A stretch of 64,000 nucleotides of DNA. Origin: Pseudomonas deceptionensis. GTDB lineage: Bacteria > Pseudomonadota > Gammaproteobacteria > Pseudomonadales > Pseudomonadaceae. The notes below the pieces were generated by a model. That model had not been told where the DNA came from and did no database searches. It was given only the letters and a program-made list of their open reading frames with translations. Shown in pieces: positions 36,380 to 44,731 of this stretch (position 1 is the first letter of the stretch; each line of letters starts with the position of its first letter). The translations under genes and the position numbers were made by a program. The stretch lies in contig NZ_FNUD01000002.1 of assembly GCF_900106095.1 (NCBI RefSeq), positions 3,679,501 through 3,743,500 of the forward strand. Reading direction: 5' to 3'.

Positions 36380-37252
36380 ATGGCCTTGACCATCCACACC
36401 AACTACTCCTCGCTGGTTACTCAGACCAACCTGAACAAAACCAACAACGCCCTGGCCACCAACCAGCAGCGCCTGGGCACCGGCCTGCGCATCAACTCGG
36501 CGGCCGATGACGCAGCCGGCCTGCAAATCGCCACCCGCCTCAGCGCACAGTCCAAAGGCATGGCCGTTGCACTGCGTAACGTCAACGATGCCTCTTCGCT
36601 GCTGCAGACCTCCGATGGCGCTTTCGGTGAAATGACCGACATCATGCAGCGCATGAAAGACCTCGCCACCCAGTCTGCCAACGGAACCAACAGCGACGAC
36701 GACCGTAAGGCAATGCAGGCCGAATACGACCAGTTGGGCAAAGAGCTGGGCAACATCATGGACAACACCGCTTTCGCCGGTGAAAAACTGTTCAGCAAAA
36801 CCGGCACCGCCGGTAAGTTCGGCAGCGCAGTGAATTTCCAGATCGGCGCCACCACTGCCGAGACCCTGACGCTGGACATCAGCGCCAAGACCACTGCCCT
36901 GGGTACCCAGCTGGCCGCACTGTCCAGCAACTACACCACCAGCGGCACAGGTACCGAGATCAGCACCAGCGGCGGGGCCAACGCCCAAATCGACTTGCTG
37001 GCCACTGCCCTGGCTAAAGTCGGCGAAGTGCGCGGTGAGTTCGGGGCCAACATCAACCGCCTGAACCACACTTCCAACAACCTGGCCAACATGAAAGACA
37101 ACACCGAAATGGCCCGCGGCCGCATCATGGATGCCGACTTCGCCAGCGAAAGCGCGATGATGAGCAAGAACTCCATGCTGATGCAGTCGGGCATTTCGAT
37201 GCTCAAACAAACCGGTCAAATGCCAAGCATGGTTATGTCCCTGCTGGGCTAA
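36380..37252 (+). CDS. lafA: lateral flagellin LafA
   Basis: Filament subunit, 290 residues from the ATG at 36380. Conserved D0/D1 N-terminus MALTIHTNYSSLVTQTNLNK with RLGTGLRINSAADDAAGLQIATRL, and C-terminus NRLNHTSNNLANMKDNTEMARGRIMDADFASESA... MPSMVMSLLG. The middle is very short, so the outer D2/D3 domains are absent or minimal, as in lateral flagellins. The gene is monocistronic: own promoter and a strong terminator downstream. Confidence 0.95.
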   Translation: MALTIHTNYSSLVTQTNLNKTNNALATNQQRLGTGLRINSAADDAAGLQIATRLSAQSKGMAVALRNVNDASSLLQTSDGAFGEMTDIMQRMKDLATQSANGTNSDDDRKAMQAEYDQLGKELGNIMDNTAFAGEKLFSKTGTAGKFGSAVNFQIGATTAETLTLDISAKTTALGTQLAALSSNYTTSGTGTEISTSGGANAQIDLLATALAKVGEVRGEFGANINRLNHTSNNLANMKDNTEMARGRIMDADFASESAMMSKNSMLMQSGISMLKQTGQMPSMVMSLLG

Positions 37253-37271
37253 TAACCAGACTGCGGATACA

Positions 37272-37306
37272 AAAAAACGCCCCCGAAGTGATTCGGGGGC
37301 GTTTTT
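37272..37306 (+). terminator. rho-independent terminator of lafA
   Basis: AACGCCCCCGAA and TTCGGGGGCGTT form a long GC-rich stem flanked by A and T runs, 20 bases after the lafA stop codon. Confidence 0.9.
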
Positions 37307-37412
37307 GCTCGCGTCTAAGATACAACTTAAAATGCAAGTTCGGAATTACCCTACAGAACATGGTTTATATCAGGTAGTAACATTTGCGCTCCAGACCTAG
37401 CGAAGCCTCTTA

Positions 37413-38195
37413 ATGAACACTCTTTCTGCGAACATGAAGACTGGGCACGGCGATCAACAGGCATACTTTTGCCCAGTGCTTTATACGTTGACCTTGTTCA
37501 AGGATGAAAGTAGGCACACGGTAGAGTTGGGTTACTCTGGAGGTCGACTGCTTGAGCGCCTGATTCAGGCACCTGGCCAGGTGATCGATCGTGAGACCCT
37601 CGTGGCCTATGCCTGGTCCGACCGCGTGGTCGGCCCTGGCAGTCTCAACCAGCAGGTGTATACCCTGCGCAAGATGCTGGGCGACGAAAAAAACCTGCAA
37701 ATCATTCAGACCGTTCCACGCCGTGGCTATCGTTTCAACCCCGCCTTTATCATCGAAAAAACACCTGAGCAGCCCCTGCAACAGCCTGCCACCCCGGCAC
37801 TGGAACAGGTGCCGGTGATGGCAGCACCTGTGCGTTCGGGCCTGCGCCGCAAGGCAATGGCCGTCAGCGCCACACTGGCAGTCATTACCGGTTATTTTTT
37901 CGCCTCACCGTCAACCGAGCTCTACGCCAGCCTGCAAAAAACAGGTAACAGCAGCGTCGTGTACGTTGAGCAGCAACAGCCCAAAGTCAATGAACTGATC
38001 AGCAAGACGCGCGCCCTGAGCGAGCGGATGATCAACCTGAGTGAAGAGCCGGTTGAACTGGCGATCGTTGGCTCCGCTAACGGCTATTACCAGGTCCATT
38101 GCTCACACAATACGGGCACAAACAATACCCTTATCCTGCATGCCAATGAGATCCAGAGCGTCAGCGACACACGTTTGCTCAGCTGTGTGCAATAA
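37413..38195 (+). CDS. membrane-bound OmpR/ToxR-type regulator, LafZ-like
   Basis: 260 residues. Residues ~20-110 are a winged HTH of the OmpR/CadC type (LLERLIQAPGQVIDRETLVAYAW, VYTLRKMLGDEKNLQIIQTVPRRGYRF). A Pro/Gln-rich linker follows, then one membrane helix (~148-165) and a ~95-residue periplasmic tail with two cysteines, C230 and C258, placed like the disulfide pair of ToxR/CadC proteins. Adjacent to lafA, as lafZ is in Flag-2 clusters. Probably a one-component sensor that tunes lateral flagella, perhaps to an envelope signal; that role is inferred. Confidence 0.75.
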   Translation: MNTLSANMKTGHGDQQAYFCPVLYTLTLFKDESRHTVELGYSGGRLLERLIQAPGQVIDRETLVAYAWSDRVVGPGSLNQQVYTLRKMLGDEKNLQIIQTVPRRGYRFNPAFIIEKTPEQPLQQPATPALEQVPVMAAPVRSGLRRKAMAVSATLAVITGYFFASPSTELYASLQKTGNSSVVYVEQQQPKVNELISKTRALSERMINLSEEPVELAIVGSANGYYQVHCSHNTGTNNTLILHANEIQSVSDTRLLSCVQ

Positions 38196-38223
38196 CTCGT
38201 TGCGGGTATGAAGTGTAAAGAAT

Positions 38224-38243
38224 GCGCGGCCGGACGGCCGCGC
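38224..38243. terminator. hairpin between convergent lafZ-like and motB genes
   Basis: GCGCGGCC-GGAC-GGCCGCGC is a perfect 8-bp stem with a 4-base loop in the 73-base convergent gap. There is no clear T run on either side, so it may be a bidirectional transcription barrier or just a strong hairpin. Confidence 0.5.
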
Positions 38244-38268
38244 GAAGGGTCTTTCGCTTAACCCCTGT

Positions 38269-39177
38269 TTACTCTCCCGGGAGCGCAACAGGCTTGATGT
38301 AGTCAACCTTGCCCAAGCCATACTGCGCATAACTGTCACTGAACAACTGTCGGTACAAGGCTTCGGCCTGACCGGTCAGCAGCAACAGTTCAATCCGGCG
38401 GTTTACACCGCTGTGCGGATCTTCAGGGCGCAGGGGCATGACATCCGCCTGGGCGGATACCTGCAACACACCTGTCGCCGGCAAGCCCGCCGCCACCAAA
38501 ACGCCACGCGCCTGCAACGCACGCTCGCCTGACAGGTTCCAGTTGTCATAGTCGCGCTTGCCACGGAACGGCGTGGCATCGGTATGACCACTGATGATCA
38601 GCTTGTTGTCGACCTTTGCCAATTCCTTGGCCAGGGTGCCCAACAACGCGCGAAAGTGCGGGTTGATCCTGGCGCTGCCTCGCTCGAACATAAAGCGCTT
38701 GTCATCATCCTTGATCAGAATCCGCAGGCCTTGAGGCACCACTTGCACCTCGACGTTAGCCAGCGCATCCGCGCGCTCTGCCAGCAGGCTCATCAGCTTG
38801 GCCAGGGCTTGCAAGTCGGCTTCAGTGTCAAAACGCTCAGTCTCCAGGGACTGGCCGTTGTCCACGGGCGCCTGCCGGGCAACGGTTTCGACAGGAATCG
38901 GCTCCTGCACAGCGGTAAAGTCAAACGGGATTCTGCTTTCACCGTCGAAGATCCCTGCGCCGCCCTCAAACACTGACGGAGCGCTTTGAGCACGTATAGC
39001 CTTGCGTTCAGCGTCGGCCTGGGGCTGGATAATCCACAGCACCATAAACAACGCCATCATGGCCAGGGCAAAGTCAGCAAATGCCACCTTCCATGCCCCG
39101 CTATGCACTTCTTGGTGACCACGCTTGCTGCGGCGTTTGACAATAATCTGATCACTTATTTCATTACGCCTCCTCAT
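38269..39177 (-). CDS. motB: lateral flagellar stator protein MotB / LafU
   Basis: 302 residues. Short cytoplasmic tail, one membrane helix with the proton-binding D35 in KVAFADFALAMMALFMVLWI, then a plug/linker and the OmpA-like peptidoglycan-binding domain (LIISGHTDATPFRGKRDYDNWNLSGERALQARGVL). It anchors the stator to the wall. The conserved proton-path Asp and absence of PomB features suggest a proton motor, as usual for lateral flagella. Overlaps motA by 14 bases; last gene of its operon. Confidence 0.94.
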   Translation of the reverse strand: MRRRNEISDQIIVKRRSKRGHQEVHSGAWKVAFADFALAMMALFMVLWIIQPQADAERKAIRAQSAPSVFEGGAGIFDGESRIPFDFTAVQEPIPVETVARQAPVDNGQSLETERFDTEADLQALAKLMSLLAERADALANVEVQVVPQGLRILIKDDDKRFMFERGSARINPHFRALLGTLAKELAKVDNKLIISGHTDATPFRGKRDYDNWNLSGERALQARGVLVAAGLPATGVLQVSAQADVMPLRPEDPHSGVNRRIELLLLTGQAEALYRQLFSDSYAQYGLGKVDYIKPVALPGE

Positions 39178-40039
39178 TGCGGCTGTCCTCGTAGTTGGTC
39201 ACCCAGGTTTCGAGATGTTTGAAGGCCGGTTTAACGTCCTGCTCAATCAGTTTGCGGCCGGCATCCACTGCCAGCAGCGTCGGCTTGCCCGCCAGATGCG
39301 CCACCAAGGTGGTGCGCACACATTCAAGTGCCGACAACTCTGTCCGTACGCGCTGGGCCATCGCGTTGCTGATCGGCTCGAACAGGCAATAGCAGAAAAA
39401 AATCCCGAGGAAAGTCCCCACCAGGGCAGCGGCCACGTGCGCACCGATTTCGGCTACCGAACCGCCGATGCTGTCCATGGTGATGATGATTCCCAAAATG
39501 GCCGCCAGAATCCCGAACCCCGGCATGGCTTCACCGACCTTGTGCAGGGAACGGGACGGCAGCAACAGCGCTTCATGCATCGCATCGAGTTCCTGTTCAA
39601 GGAAACCTTCCAGCTCATGGGCAGTGATCTTGCCCATGGCCATCAACCGGAAGTTGTCGGCAATAAACGCCATCAGGTTTTTTTCCTGAAGAATCAGCGG
39701 GTACTTGCTGAACAGGTCGCTCTGCTCCGGCTCTTCGATGTGAGCATCAAGCGCCTTGAGGCCACCGACTTCCACGGTTTCGAGCAATTCATAGAGCAGC
39801 ATCAGCAGCTCGCGCTGGAACTCTTCGCCGCGTCGGCGAAACGAGAAAATACCCTTGGCCTGGTGCCACATTTCCAGCAGCACTTCCTTGGGGTTGCCGA
39901 TGATCAGGCTGCCCAGCGCAGCCCCGACCACAATCAGCAGCTCGGAGGGCTGCCACAGTACCGACAAGGTGCCACCGGCGATGGCAAAACCACCCAGCAC
40001 ACAGCCAATGATGATTAATGCACCTAAAACTTTCTGCAC
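39164..40039 (-). CDS. motA: lateral flagellar stator protein MotA / LafT
   Basis: 291 residues, four membrane helices with the large cytoplasmic loop between helices 2 and 3. The start is probably the GTG at 40039 (MQKVLGALIIIGCVLGG), the usual MotA N-terminus, with AAGAG upstream; a TTG at 40045 overlaps the fliA stop. Conserved late segment: MPGFGILAAILGIIITM and GTFLGIFFCYCLFEPI. Forms the proton channel with MotB. Confidence 0.93.
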   Translation of the reverse strand: MQKVLGALIIIGCVLGGFAIAGGTLSVLWQPSELLIVVGAALGSLIIGNPKEVLLEMWHQAKGIFSFRRRGEEFQRELLMLLYELLETVEVGGLKALDAHIEEPEQSDLFSKYPLILQEKNLMAFIADNFRLMAMGKITAHELEGFLEQELDAMHEALLLPSRSLHKVGEAMPGFGILAAILGIIITMDSIGGSVAEIGAHVAAALVGTFLGIFFCYCLFEPISNAMAQRVRTELSALECVRTTLVAHLAGKPTLLAVDAGRKLIEQDVKPAFKHLETWVTNYEDSRNEEA

Positions 40040-40041
40040 GT

Positions 40042-40776
40042 TCAATTACTCTTGGTTAAAAAATGACGAGCCTTATCGATAGCCTGCTTACTCAACTGGC
40101 AAACCCGGGCATCGCTGATTTCGAGCACCAGGCCGATTTCCTTGAGACTCAACTCATGTTGGTAGTAAAGCGTCAGCACCAGACGCTCACGCTCGTTGAG
40201 GCAGTCCAGTGCCTGAATCAGCAGGCGCTCACTGAGCACCCGCTCTTCCACGTTTGCCCCTGACTGTTGAAAGTCACGGAGGCCATCGAGCAGCAGCACA
40301 TCCAGGCTTTCGATGGCTTCTGCCGCTTGCGCCTGGAGATAAGCCTGATACTGGGTGTCGTTCAGGCCTGTGGCCTTGAGCACCTCTTCGTCCCGGGGCT
40401 GGCGCCCCAGCTGACGGGTCAGGCTACGCAGGGTATCGCGCACCTTGTGGGCCTGCTGGCGCACCAGGCGGGGCCGCCAGTCCAGGCGGCGCAACTCATC
40501 AAGAATCGCCCCGCGAATACGCAATGCTGCAAAACGTGCAAAACACTCATCCGGGGTGCCATAGCGGCGCAACCCCTGTAACAGACCCATCAGGCCAATC
40601 TGCTCCATGTCTTCACGGTCCAGCGCATGACTGGCCTGCAAGGACAGCTGATTGACAATGCGCTTGACCAGCGGCAAGTACTGCAGCATCCAGTGTTGCT
40701 CGACACCCGGTGCCAGCACTGGCGGGCAGTGGTCAGCGCTGCCCGGGCCGTAATCGGCCAAACGATCGTTGTTCAT
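40042..40776 (-). CDS. lafS: flagellar sigma28 factor FliA / LafS (lateral)
   Basis: 244 residues from the ATG at 40776. Sigma region 2 contains LPLVKRIVNQLSLQASHALDREDMEQIGLMGLLQGLRRY. Region 4 has LNERERLVLTLYYQHELSLKEIGLVLEISDARVCQLSKQAIDKAR. It should direct RNA polymerase to late lateral promoters (lafA, flgM) and be held by FlgM encoded at 45163-45444. It sits between fliL and motA, as lafS does in Vibrio and E. coli Flag-2. Confidence 0.94.
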   Translation of the reverse strand: MNNDRLADYGPGSADHCPPVLAPGVEQHWMLQYLPLVKRIVNQLSLQASHALDREDMEQIGLMGLLQGLRRYGTPDECFARFAALRIRGAILDELRRLDWRPRLVRQQAHKVRDTLRSLTRQLGRQPRDEEVLKATGLNDTQYQAYLQAQAAEAIESLDVLLLDGLRDFQQSGANVEERVLSERLLIQALDCLNERERLVLTLYYQHELSLKEIGLVLEISDARVCQLSKQAIDKARHFLTKSN

Positions 40777-40783
40777 AGTGCGA

Positions 40784-41245
40784 TCACTGCGCCAGGAGCT
40801 TGCTGACAAGCACACTGGTGAACGGCACCTCCATGCCCTTGCTCGCGAAGTCCTGTTTCAACTGTTCTTCTATCCGGCTCTGGACATCGGCAACGGCCAA
40901 CAGCCGCAGCTCGCTGAACTTGAGCCGGGACAATGATGTAATCACCGAACTGCGTACCAGAGGCTCGATAAGCTTGAAGGTACTGACAGGCACTTTGTGA
41001 TCCGCCTGCAGGGCCAGATCGAGCACAAAGTAGCGTTCCCGGCTTTGTTCAGGCAGGTTCAGGACGATTTTTTCAATCGGGTAAAACCCATAATCAGTGA
41101 CCTTGCGCGGCGCCTCAGCCTCGGATTTCGACGCGCTACTGGCAGTGACCGCCGGCGCCAGATACAGATAGCCCAGCACCACACTGCCAACGGTAATTAC
41201 CGTGTTAAGCCCCACTACTAATAAAATGACACGCGACATCAACAT
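40784..41245 (-). CDS. fliL: flagellar basal-body protein FliL / LafF
   Basis: About 153 residues from the ATG at 41245; TTG 41257 and ATG 41239 are alternatives. One N-terminal membrane helix, then a periplasmic domain with FYPIEKIVLNLPEQSRERYFVLDLALQ and a C-terminal conserved helix. It associates with the stator and supports torque. Located between fliK and fliA as in other Laf operons. Confidence 0.85.
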   Translation of the reverse strand: MLMSRVILLVVGLNTVITVGSVVLGYLYLAPAVTASSASKSEAEAPRKVTDYGFYPIEKIVLNLPEQSRERYFVLDLALQADHKVPVSTFKLIEPLVRSSVITSLSRLKFSELRLLAVADVQSRIEEQLKQDFASKGMEVPFTSVLVSKLLAQ

Positions 41246-41834
41246 GAAAAATTTCAATCCACTTGTAGATCAGTTTCAGGGGCGACTCACAGCAGGCTGT
41301 TTGTCGGGTTAAACAGTCACCAGTACGCCGCTGTCTTGCCGCTTGGGCGAAACGGCGCTGCCCTCGGCTTCAGCCATGGCATCGGCGATGCCCGGTTCAC
41401 GTGCAGACCGGCCCTGTTCCCGTTGCGAATGCCCCCCGGTATCGCTGGAAACCTGAACCTGCACTTGCAAGGTGTTCTGCTCCACCAGTTCCTGGCGCAA
41501 GCGTTCACTGGTGGCCGCGATCAAGCGCACCACATCGGTTTGGGCCGCCGAAATGTGCACACTCAAGCGCCCGTTTTCGTGACTGATAAAAATCTCCAGG
41601 CTCCCCAGCTCGGGCGGGTCGAGGCGGATCGTGGCCTGCTGGAAGCGTTGCTGGACCTGTACCTCGACGGTTTCGCGCAAGGCATGCAGCATCTGCTCTC
41701 CCCAACGGGCCTGCGGCGCAGCCAGCTTGAGCCCGCGTTCAAGCACCGGTTCAGCCGTTGTGCTGCTGCCCGGTAACGCGGTTGTCAGGGCAGACACTTC
41801 AGTGCTCGACAGGGGTTCGACTGAGCCTGCAACC

Positions 41835-41858
41835 GTTGCTGTTGCTGTTGCTGTTGCT
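41835..41858. repeat. hexanucleotide repeat (GTTGCT)4 inside fliK
   Basis: Four perfect GTTGCT units followed by an imperfect GTTACT. On the coding strand it gives a Thr-Ala run. As a 6-bp unit its length changes keep frame. It lies 55 bases from the frameshifting 7-bp duplication, showing this spot of fliK is repeat-prone. Confidence 0.9.
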
Positions 41859-41912
41859 GTTACTGCCGTAGCTGCAATCCATGGGTTCTCACCCGTGCGG
41901 GCCGCAGGCGCA

Positions 41913-41926
41913 GCGGGAAGCGGGAA
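41913..41926. repeat. 7-bp tandem duplication that breaks fliK
   Basis: GCGGGAA occurs twice in tandem and is followed by a partial third unit GCGG. Seven is not a multiple of three, so one extra unit changes the fliK frame; deleting one unit restores it exactly. Confidence 0.95.
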
Positions 41927-42409
41927 GCGGCAACCTTGGACCGTCGCCCGTCCCCGAATGCTCGAACCCTGCGTCAGGGCCGGACTGGACCGGCAAAGGA
42001 GCTTCAAACACTCTGCGAGATTCAAGGACAGGAGCCAGGGCCCGGGGCTCAGGCGCCATGCGAGCCAGCAAACGCTCGCCAGGCAAACTGGATGTCGTTT
42101 TGCCCGCGTCGTCCCGTGCCTGCAACCGAATGGCCTGCTGACCCAACATCATGTTGAGCCACTGTTGCGGGTCCACTGATTCCAGCGCCGGATCAAGCAC
42201 TGGTTCGGTGACCTCCTGCTCCTGGGCCTGCTGCGACTCGGCACTGGCCAACACATCCGGTACCGGCAATTGCGGCTCGAATTCGGGCTGTTGAGGTACA
42301 TAGGGCAACGGGGACAGTTCGTCCGCCGGCAAGCTGCTGTCGAAGGGCAGGCTGCTCTGTTCAAGGCCAGCGCCGAAGCCGCCCGGCATAGCAATGGAGA
42401 TACCCATGC

Positions 42410-42727
42410 CTAACCCTCCGCCTGCACGCTGTCTGCCAGGGAGTAGGCGCGGCGCCCTTCCTGATGTTCGGTATGACTCTCAAGCAGGTCACTCAGGCGT
42501 TTGCATTCGCGCGAGCAGGCTTGCAATGCCTGCCCGTGCAAGGCCTTGAGCGGTGCCAGCTCAGCAAGGGTGCGGGGCGCAAACTCACCGCCCTCGCACA
42601 GGCGTAGCAAGCCCTGACGGATCAGCAGGTCAATCTCGTGAATCCGCGCCCAGTCCTCTTGGGCCAGGGCCAGGGCGAGCAATTGACGCAAGTGCGCCAG
42701 GCGGCGCAAATCAGCGGCGTGCGGCAT
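42410..42727 (-). CDS. FliT-like flagellar chaperone, LafD
   Basis: 105 residues from the ATG at 42727, chosen for GGAAGG 7 bases upstream; it overlaps the end of fliS. Entirely helical and Leu/Ala-rich (LRRLAHLRQLLALALAQEDW, ALQACSRECKRLSDLLESH). No strong motif, but position between fliS and fliK equals fliT/lafD. Expected to be the cytoplasmic chaperone of the filament cap FliD. Confidence 0.7.
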   Translation of the reverse strand: MPHAADLRRLAHLRQLLALALAQEDWARIHEIDLLIRQGLLRLCEGGEFAPRTLAELAPLKALHGQALQACSRECKRLSDLLESHTEHQEGRRAYSLADSVQAEG

Positions 42728-43094
42728 GCACACCTTCCCAGCCTTCGCGCACTTGTCCAATCAGGTGTATGACTTCGTCGATACCGGTTACCGATAGCGA
42801 CACACTGATTTCCACCAGACGGTGCAAGCAATAATCGTAAAGCCGTGACAGATCGTGCACGAGTTCGCCGCCCTGCTCGTAATCGAGGGTGCTGTTGAGT
42901 GCGTTCAGAATGTTCATGCACTTTTCCAGCGACTTTCCCTTGAGTTCGAAATGCCTGGCTTCGATGTGCCCGCGTGTTCGACTCAACTCGTCGAGCAGGC
43001 CATCAAACAGCACCAGCACCAGTTCGTAGGGCGAGGCCGAACACACTCGAACTTCAAGGTCGACTGCACGGTACCCGTCATAGCTTTCATTCAT
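42711..43094 (-). CDS. fliS: flagellin chaperone FliS / LafC
   Basis: 127 residues. The family pattern is clear: SASPYELVLVLFDGLLDELSRTRGHIE, KGKSLEKCMNILNALNSTLDYEQGGELVHDLSRLYDYCLHRLVEI. Binds the C-terminus of LafA in the cytoplasm and prevents early polymerisation. Its start touches the fliD stop. Confidence 0.93.
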   Translation of the reverse strand: MNESYDGYRAVDLEVRVCSASPYELVLVLFDGLLDELSRTRGHIEARHFELKGKSLEKCMNILNALNSTLDYEQGGELVHDLSRLYDYCLHRLVEISVSLSVTGIDEVIHLIGQVREGWEGVHAARR

Positions 43095-44428
43095 TATCTA
43101 TTTCCAAACATGCCTAAGGTTTGTTCCATTGACGCCATGATCTGCGCCATCTGCGTGTATTGTTTGACGTAGCGCTGGTAGTGGTTCTGGTACTTGTTTT
43201 CCAGTTCCTCATACTTGATTTCGACCTTTTGCAGCATGCTGTTGAGATTGTCCTTGCGAGCCTTCATCGAGCCGGTGCTGGCGCTGGTGTATGCCGCGAG
43301 TTTTTTGTCCAGCGTGTCGATCATGTTGTCCCTGCCCGAGAACAGCTTTTCAAAGGCATCGGGGTTGGCGTCGAGCATCTTTTCGAACGCTTTGTTATCC
43401 ACTTTCAGCTTGCCTTTGGCGTCCGCCAGAATCCCGAACTCCATCAGCGTGATGCCATCAAACGAGGTGCGAAGCACCGAGTTGATCATCGACTCCACTG
43501 CACGAATGCCCGAGTCTCCCGCCAGTTCACCGCGCCATTGTGTTTCACCACCCGACGCGGTCAGGGTGTCAAAGGTGCCGAGCAATGCGTTGATCGCGGT
43601 AATAAACTCATTGAGCTTGTCATTGGTCGCTTTCTGGTCGCGACTGATGTCCACCACCAGCGGTTCATCACCGGTCTGATGCACCTTGTTGAACGTCAGG
43701 CTGACGCCATCGATCATGTTCTTGAAGGTATTGGAGCTTTGCTGAAGCTTTATGCCGCTGGTAGCGTCAGCCCCCAGATAGACAATCGCGTCCTTGGCCT
43801 CGGACAGCACTTGCGGGTTACCCAGGCTGGTCTCCAGCGCACTGCCCGCGGCATCGGTGCGCAACTCGATCGCGTTCTGCTCGCCGGTTTTTTCGGCGGT
43901 CAACACCATCGTCACTTCACCGCCGCTGCGCACCAGGGTGGCTTTAACGCCCTTGTTATCGGGGTGGCCATTGATCGCAGCAGCCAGCTCTTCCTGGGAC
44001 AAACTGCCATCGCCATTACTGTCGCCAGCACTCAGGTCAACCGCAAACTCCACGCCGTCCTGTTTGATGTAAAGGCTGCCAGAGTCCGCGGCATTACTGC
44101 CCAGCCCACTGAGGGCGATCTGATGCCGGCTCGCCAGCTGCTCTACAAAAAACTGGTAGCTGCCTTCCTTTGCGCTGGCCCCCAGGGTTGCACTGGCCAT
44201 GCCTTCCTTGCTGAACGTGGCGGCGTTGATCAGCATGCTTTTATCGGTGCCTTTGAGCCCCTTCACTGCCGTGCCCAATGCCTTGAGTGCGGTGTCCAGT
44301 TGCGTCACGGCCGCCAATTGCGCCTTGTACTTTTTTTCATTGCGCTCGGCCTGCATCAACTCCCTGTGCACTTCATACTGCGCGAGATTTTTTGCCTGGG
44401 TCTGGATGTAGTCTGTATCGATTGCCAT
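43094..44428 (-). CDS. fliD: flagellar filament cap protein FliD / LafB
   Basis: 444 residues from the ATG at 44428 with GAGGAG upstream; a longer frame runs through the promoter region. FliD N-domain (YIQTQAKNLAQYEVHRELMQAERNEKKYKAQLAAVTQLDTALKAL) and C-domain coiled coil (KARKDNLNSMLQKVEIKYEELENKYQNHYQRYVKQYTQMAQIM). Caps the filament and places flagellin. First gene of the fliDSTKLA-motAB operon. Confidence 0.93.
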   Translation of the reverse strand: MAIDTDYIQTQAKNLAQYEVHRELMQAERNEKKYKAQLAAVTQLDTALKALGTAVKGLKGTDKSMLINAATFSKEGMASATLGASAKEGSYQFFVEQLASRHQIALSGLGSNAADSGSLYIKQDGVEFAVDLSAGDSNGDGSLSQEELAAAINGHPDNKGVKATLVRSGGEVTMVLTAEKTGEQNAIELRTDAAGSALETSLGNPQVLSEAKDAIVYLGADATSGIKLQQSSNTFKNMIDGVSLTFNKVHQTGDEPLVVDISRDQKATNDKLNEFITAINALLGTFDTLTASGGETQWRGELAGDSGIRAVESMINSVLRTSFDGITLMEFGILADAKGKLKVDNKAFEKMLDANPDAFEKLFSGRDNMIDTLDKKLAAYTSASTGSMKARKDNLNSMLQKVEIKYEELENKYQNHYQRYVKQYTQMAQIMASMEQTLGMFGNR

Positions 44429-44454
44429 GTGTGATCGCTCCTCTATAGGTAGAT

Positions 44455-44472
44455 AGCAAAACCAATGCCAAC
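44455..44472 (-). promoter_or_regulatory. sigma54 (RpoN) promoter of the fliD operon
   Basis: Minus-strand TTGGCATTGGTTTTGCT has the -24 TGGCA and -12 TTGCT elements with GG and GC 10 bases apart. It lies about 30 bases upstream of the fliD ATG in an AT-rich stretch. The close match supports LafK/RpoN control of fliDSTKLA-motAB. Confidence 0.8.
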
Positions 44473-44689
44473 TTATAAGATTATGTTTTATAAGGATTTT
44501 TTTGATTTGATCGAGAAGTGCGGCTTCCTCTTCCGGCACCGGTAAAACCCGCGGGTGGAAAGCCTGCTTCCGCACCCTGACCCGCAGCAAAGCCCCGGGG
44601 CCTGAGTGTCAAAGGCGACCGGAATGAGGGGTTAATTAACCCTGATTGAACATTCGGACTTGGGGGAATGGATCACTGCGGTGAAAGGA

Positions 44690-44727
44690 CCGCCCGGCAC
44701 ATGACGTGCGGTATGCCACACGGGCGG
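44690..44727. terminator. hairpin downstream of flgN
   Basis: CCGCCCG (44690-44696) pairs with CGGGCGG (44721-44727), with an inner GCAC/GTGC stem. It follows the flgN stop codon in the leftward direction. No T run is clear. The rest of the 44429-44731 gap holds the fliD promoter and nothing else recognised. Confidence 0.4.
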
Positions 44728-44731
44728 GCGA

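Larger units (their letters stand above)
41309..42407 (-). pseudogene. fliK: flagellar hook-length control gene fliK / lafE, frameshifted by a 7-bp duplication
   Basis: The N-terminal half reads from ATG 42407 to a stop at 41889 (172 codons, Pro/Gln/Glu-rich ruler). The C-terminal half, with the FliK core LDPPELGSLEIFISHENGRLSVHISAAQ, is open in another frame from about 42025 to 41309. The join falls on a tandem duplication of GCGGGAA (41913-41919 and 41920-41926). Removing one copy restores one frame of 363 codons through PRLPLPAAPAARTGENPWI. As written, hook-length control and export switching would fail. It could be a true mutation, a switchable repeat or a base-call error. Confidence 0.85.

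Noticed and set aside
41281..41306. GTCGCC box upstream of fliL as a third sigma28 promoter
   Set aside because: At the 15-base spacing the upstream box reads CGACA, not TTAAG, so only half the element is present.
41889..42025. Programmed frameshifting in fliK as explanation for the two frames
   Set aside because: The join is a 7-bp duplication whose removal restores a clean frame; no slippery heptamer with a following structure was seen, so duplication is the simpler account.
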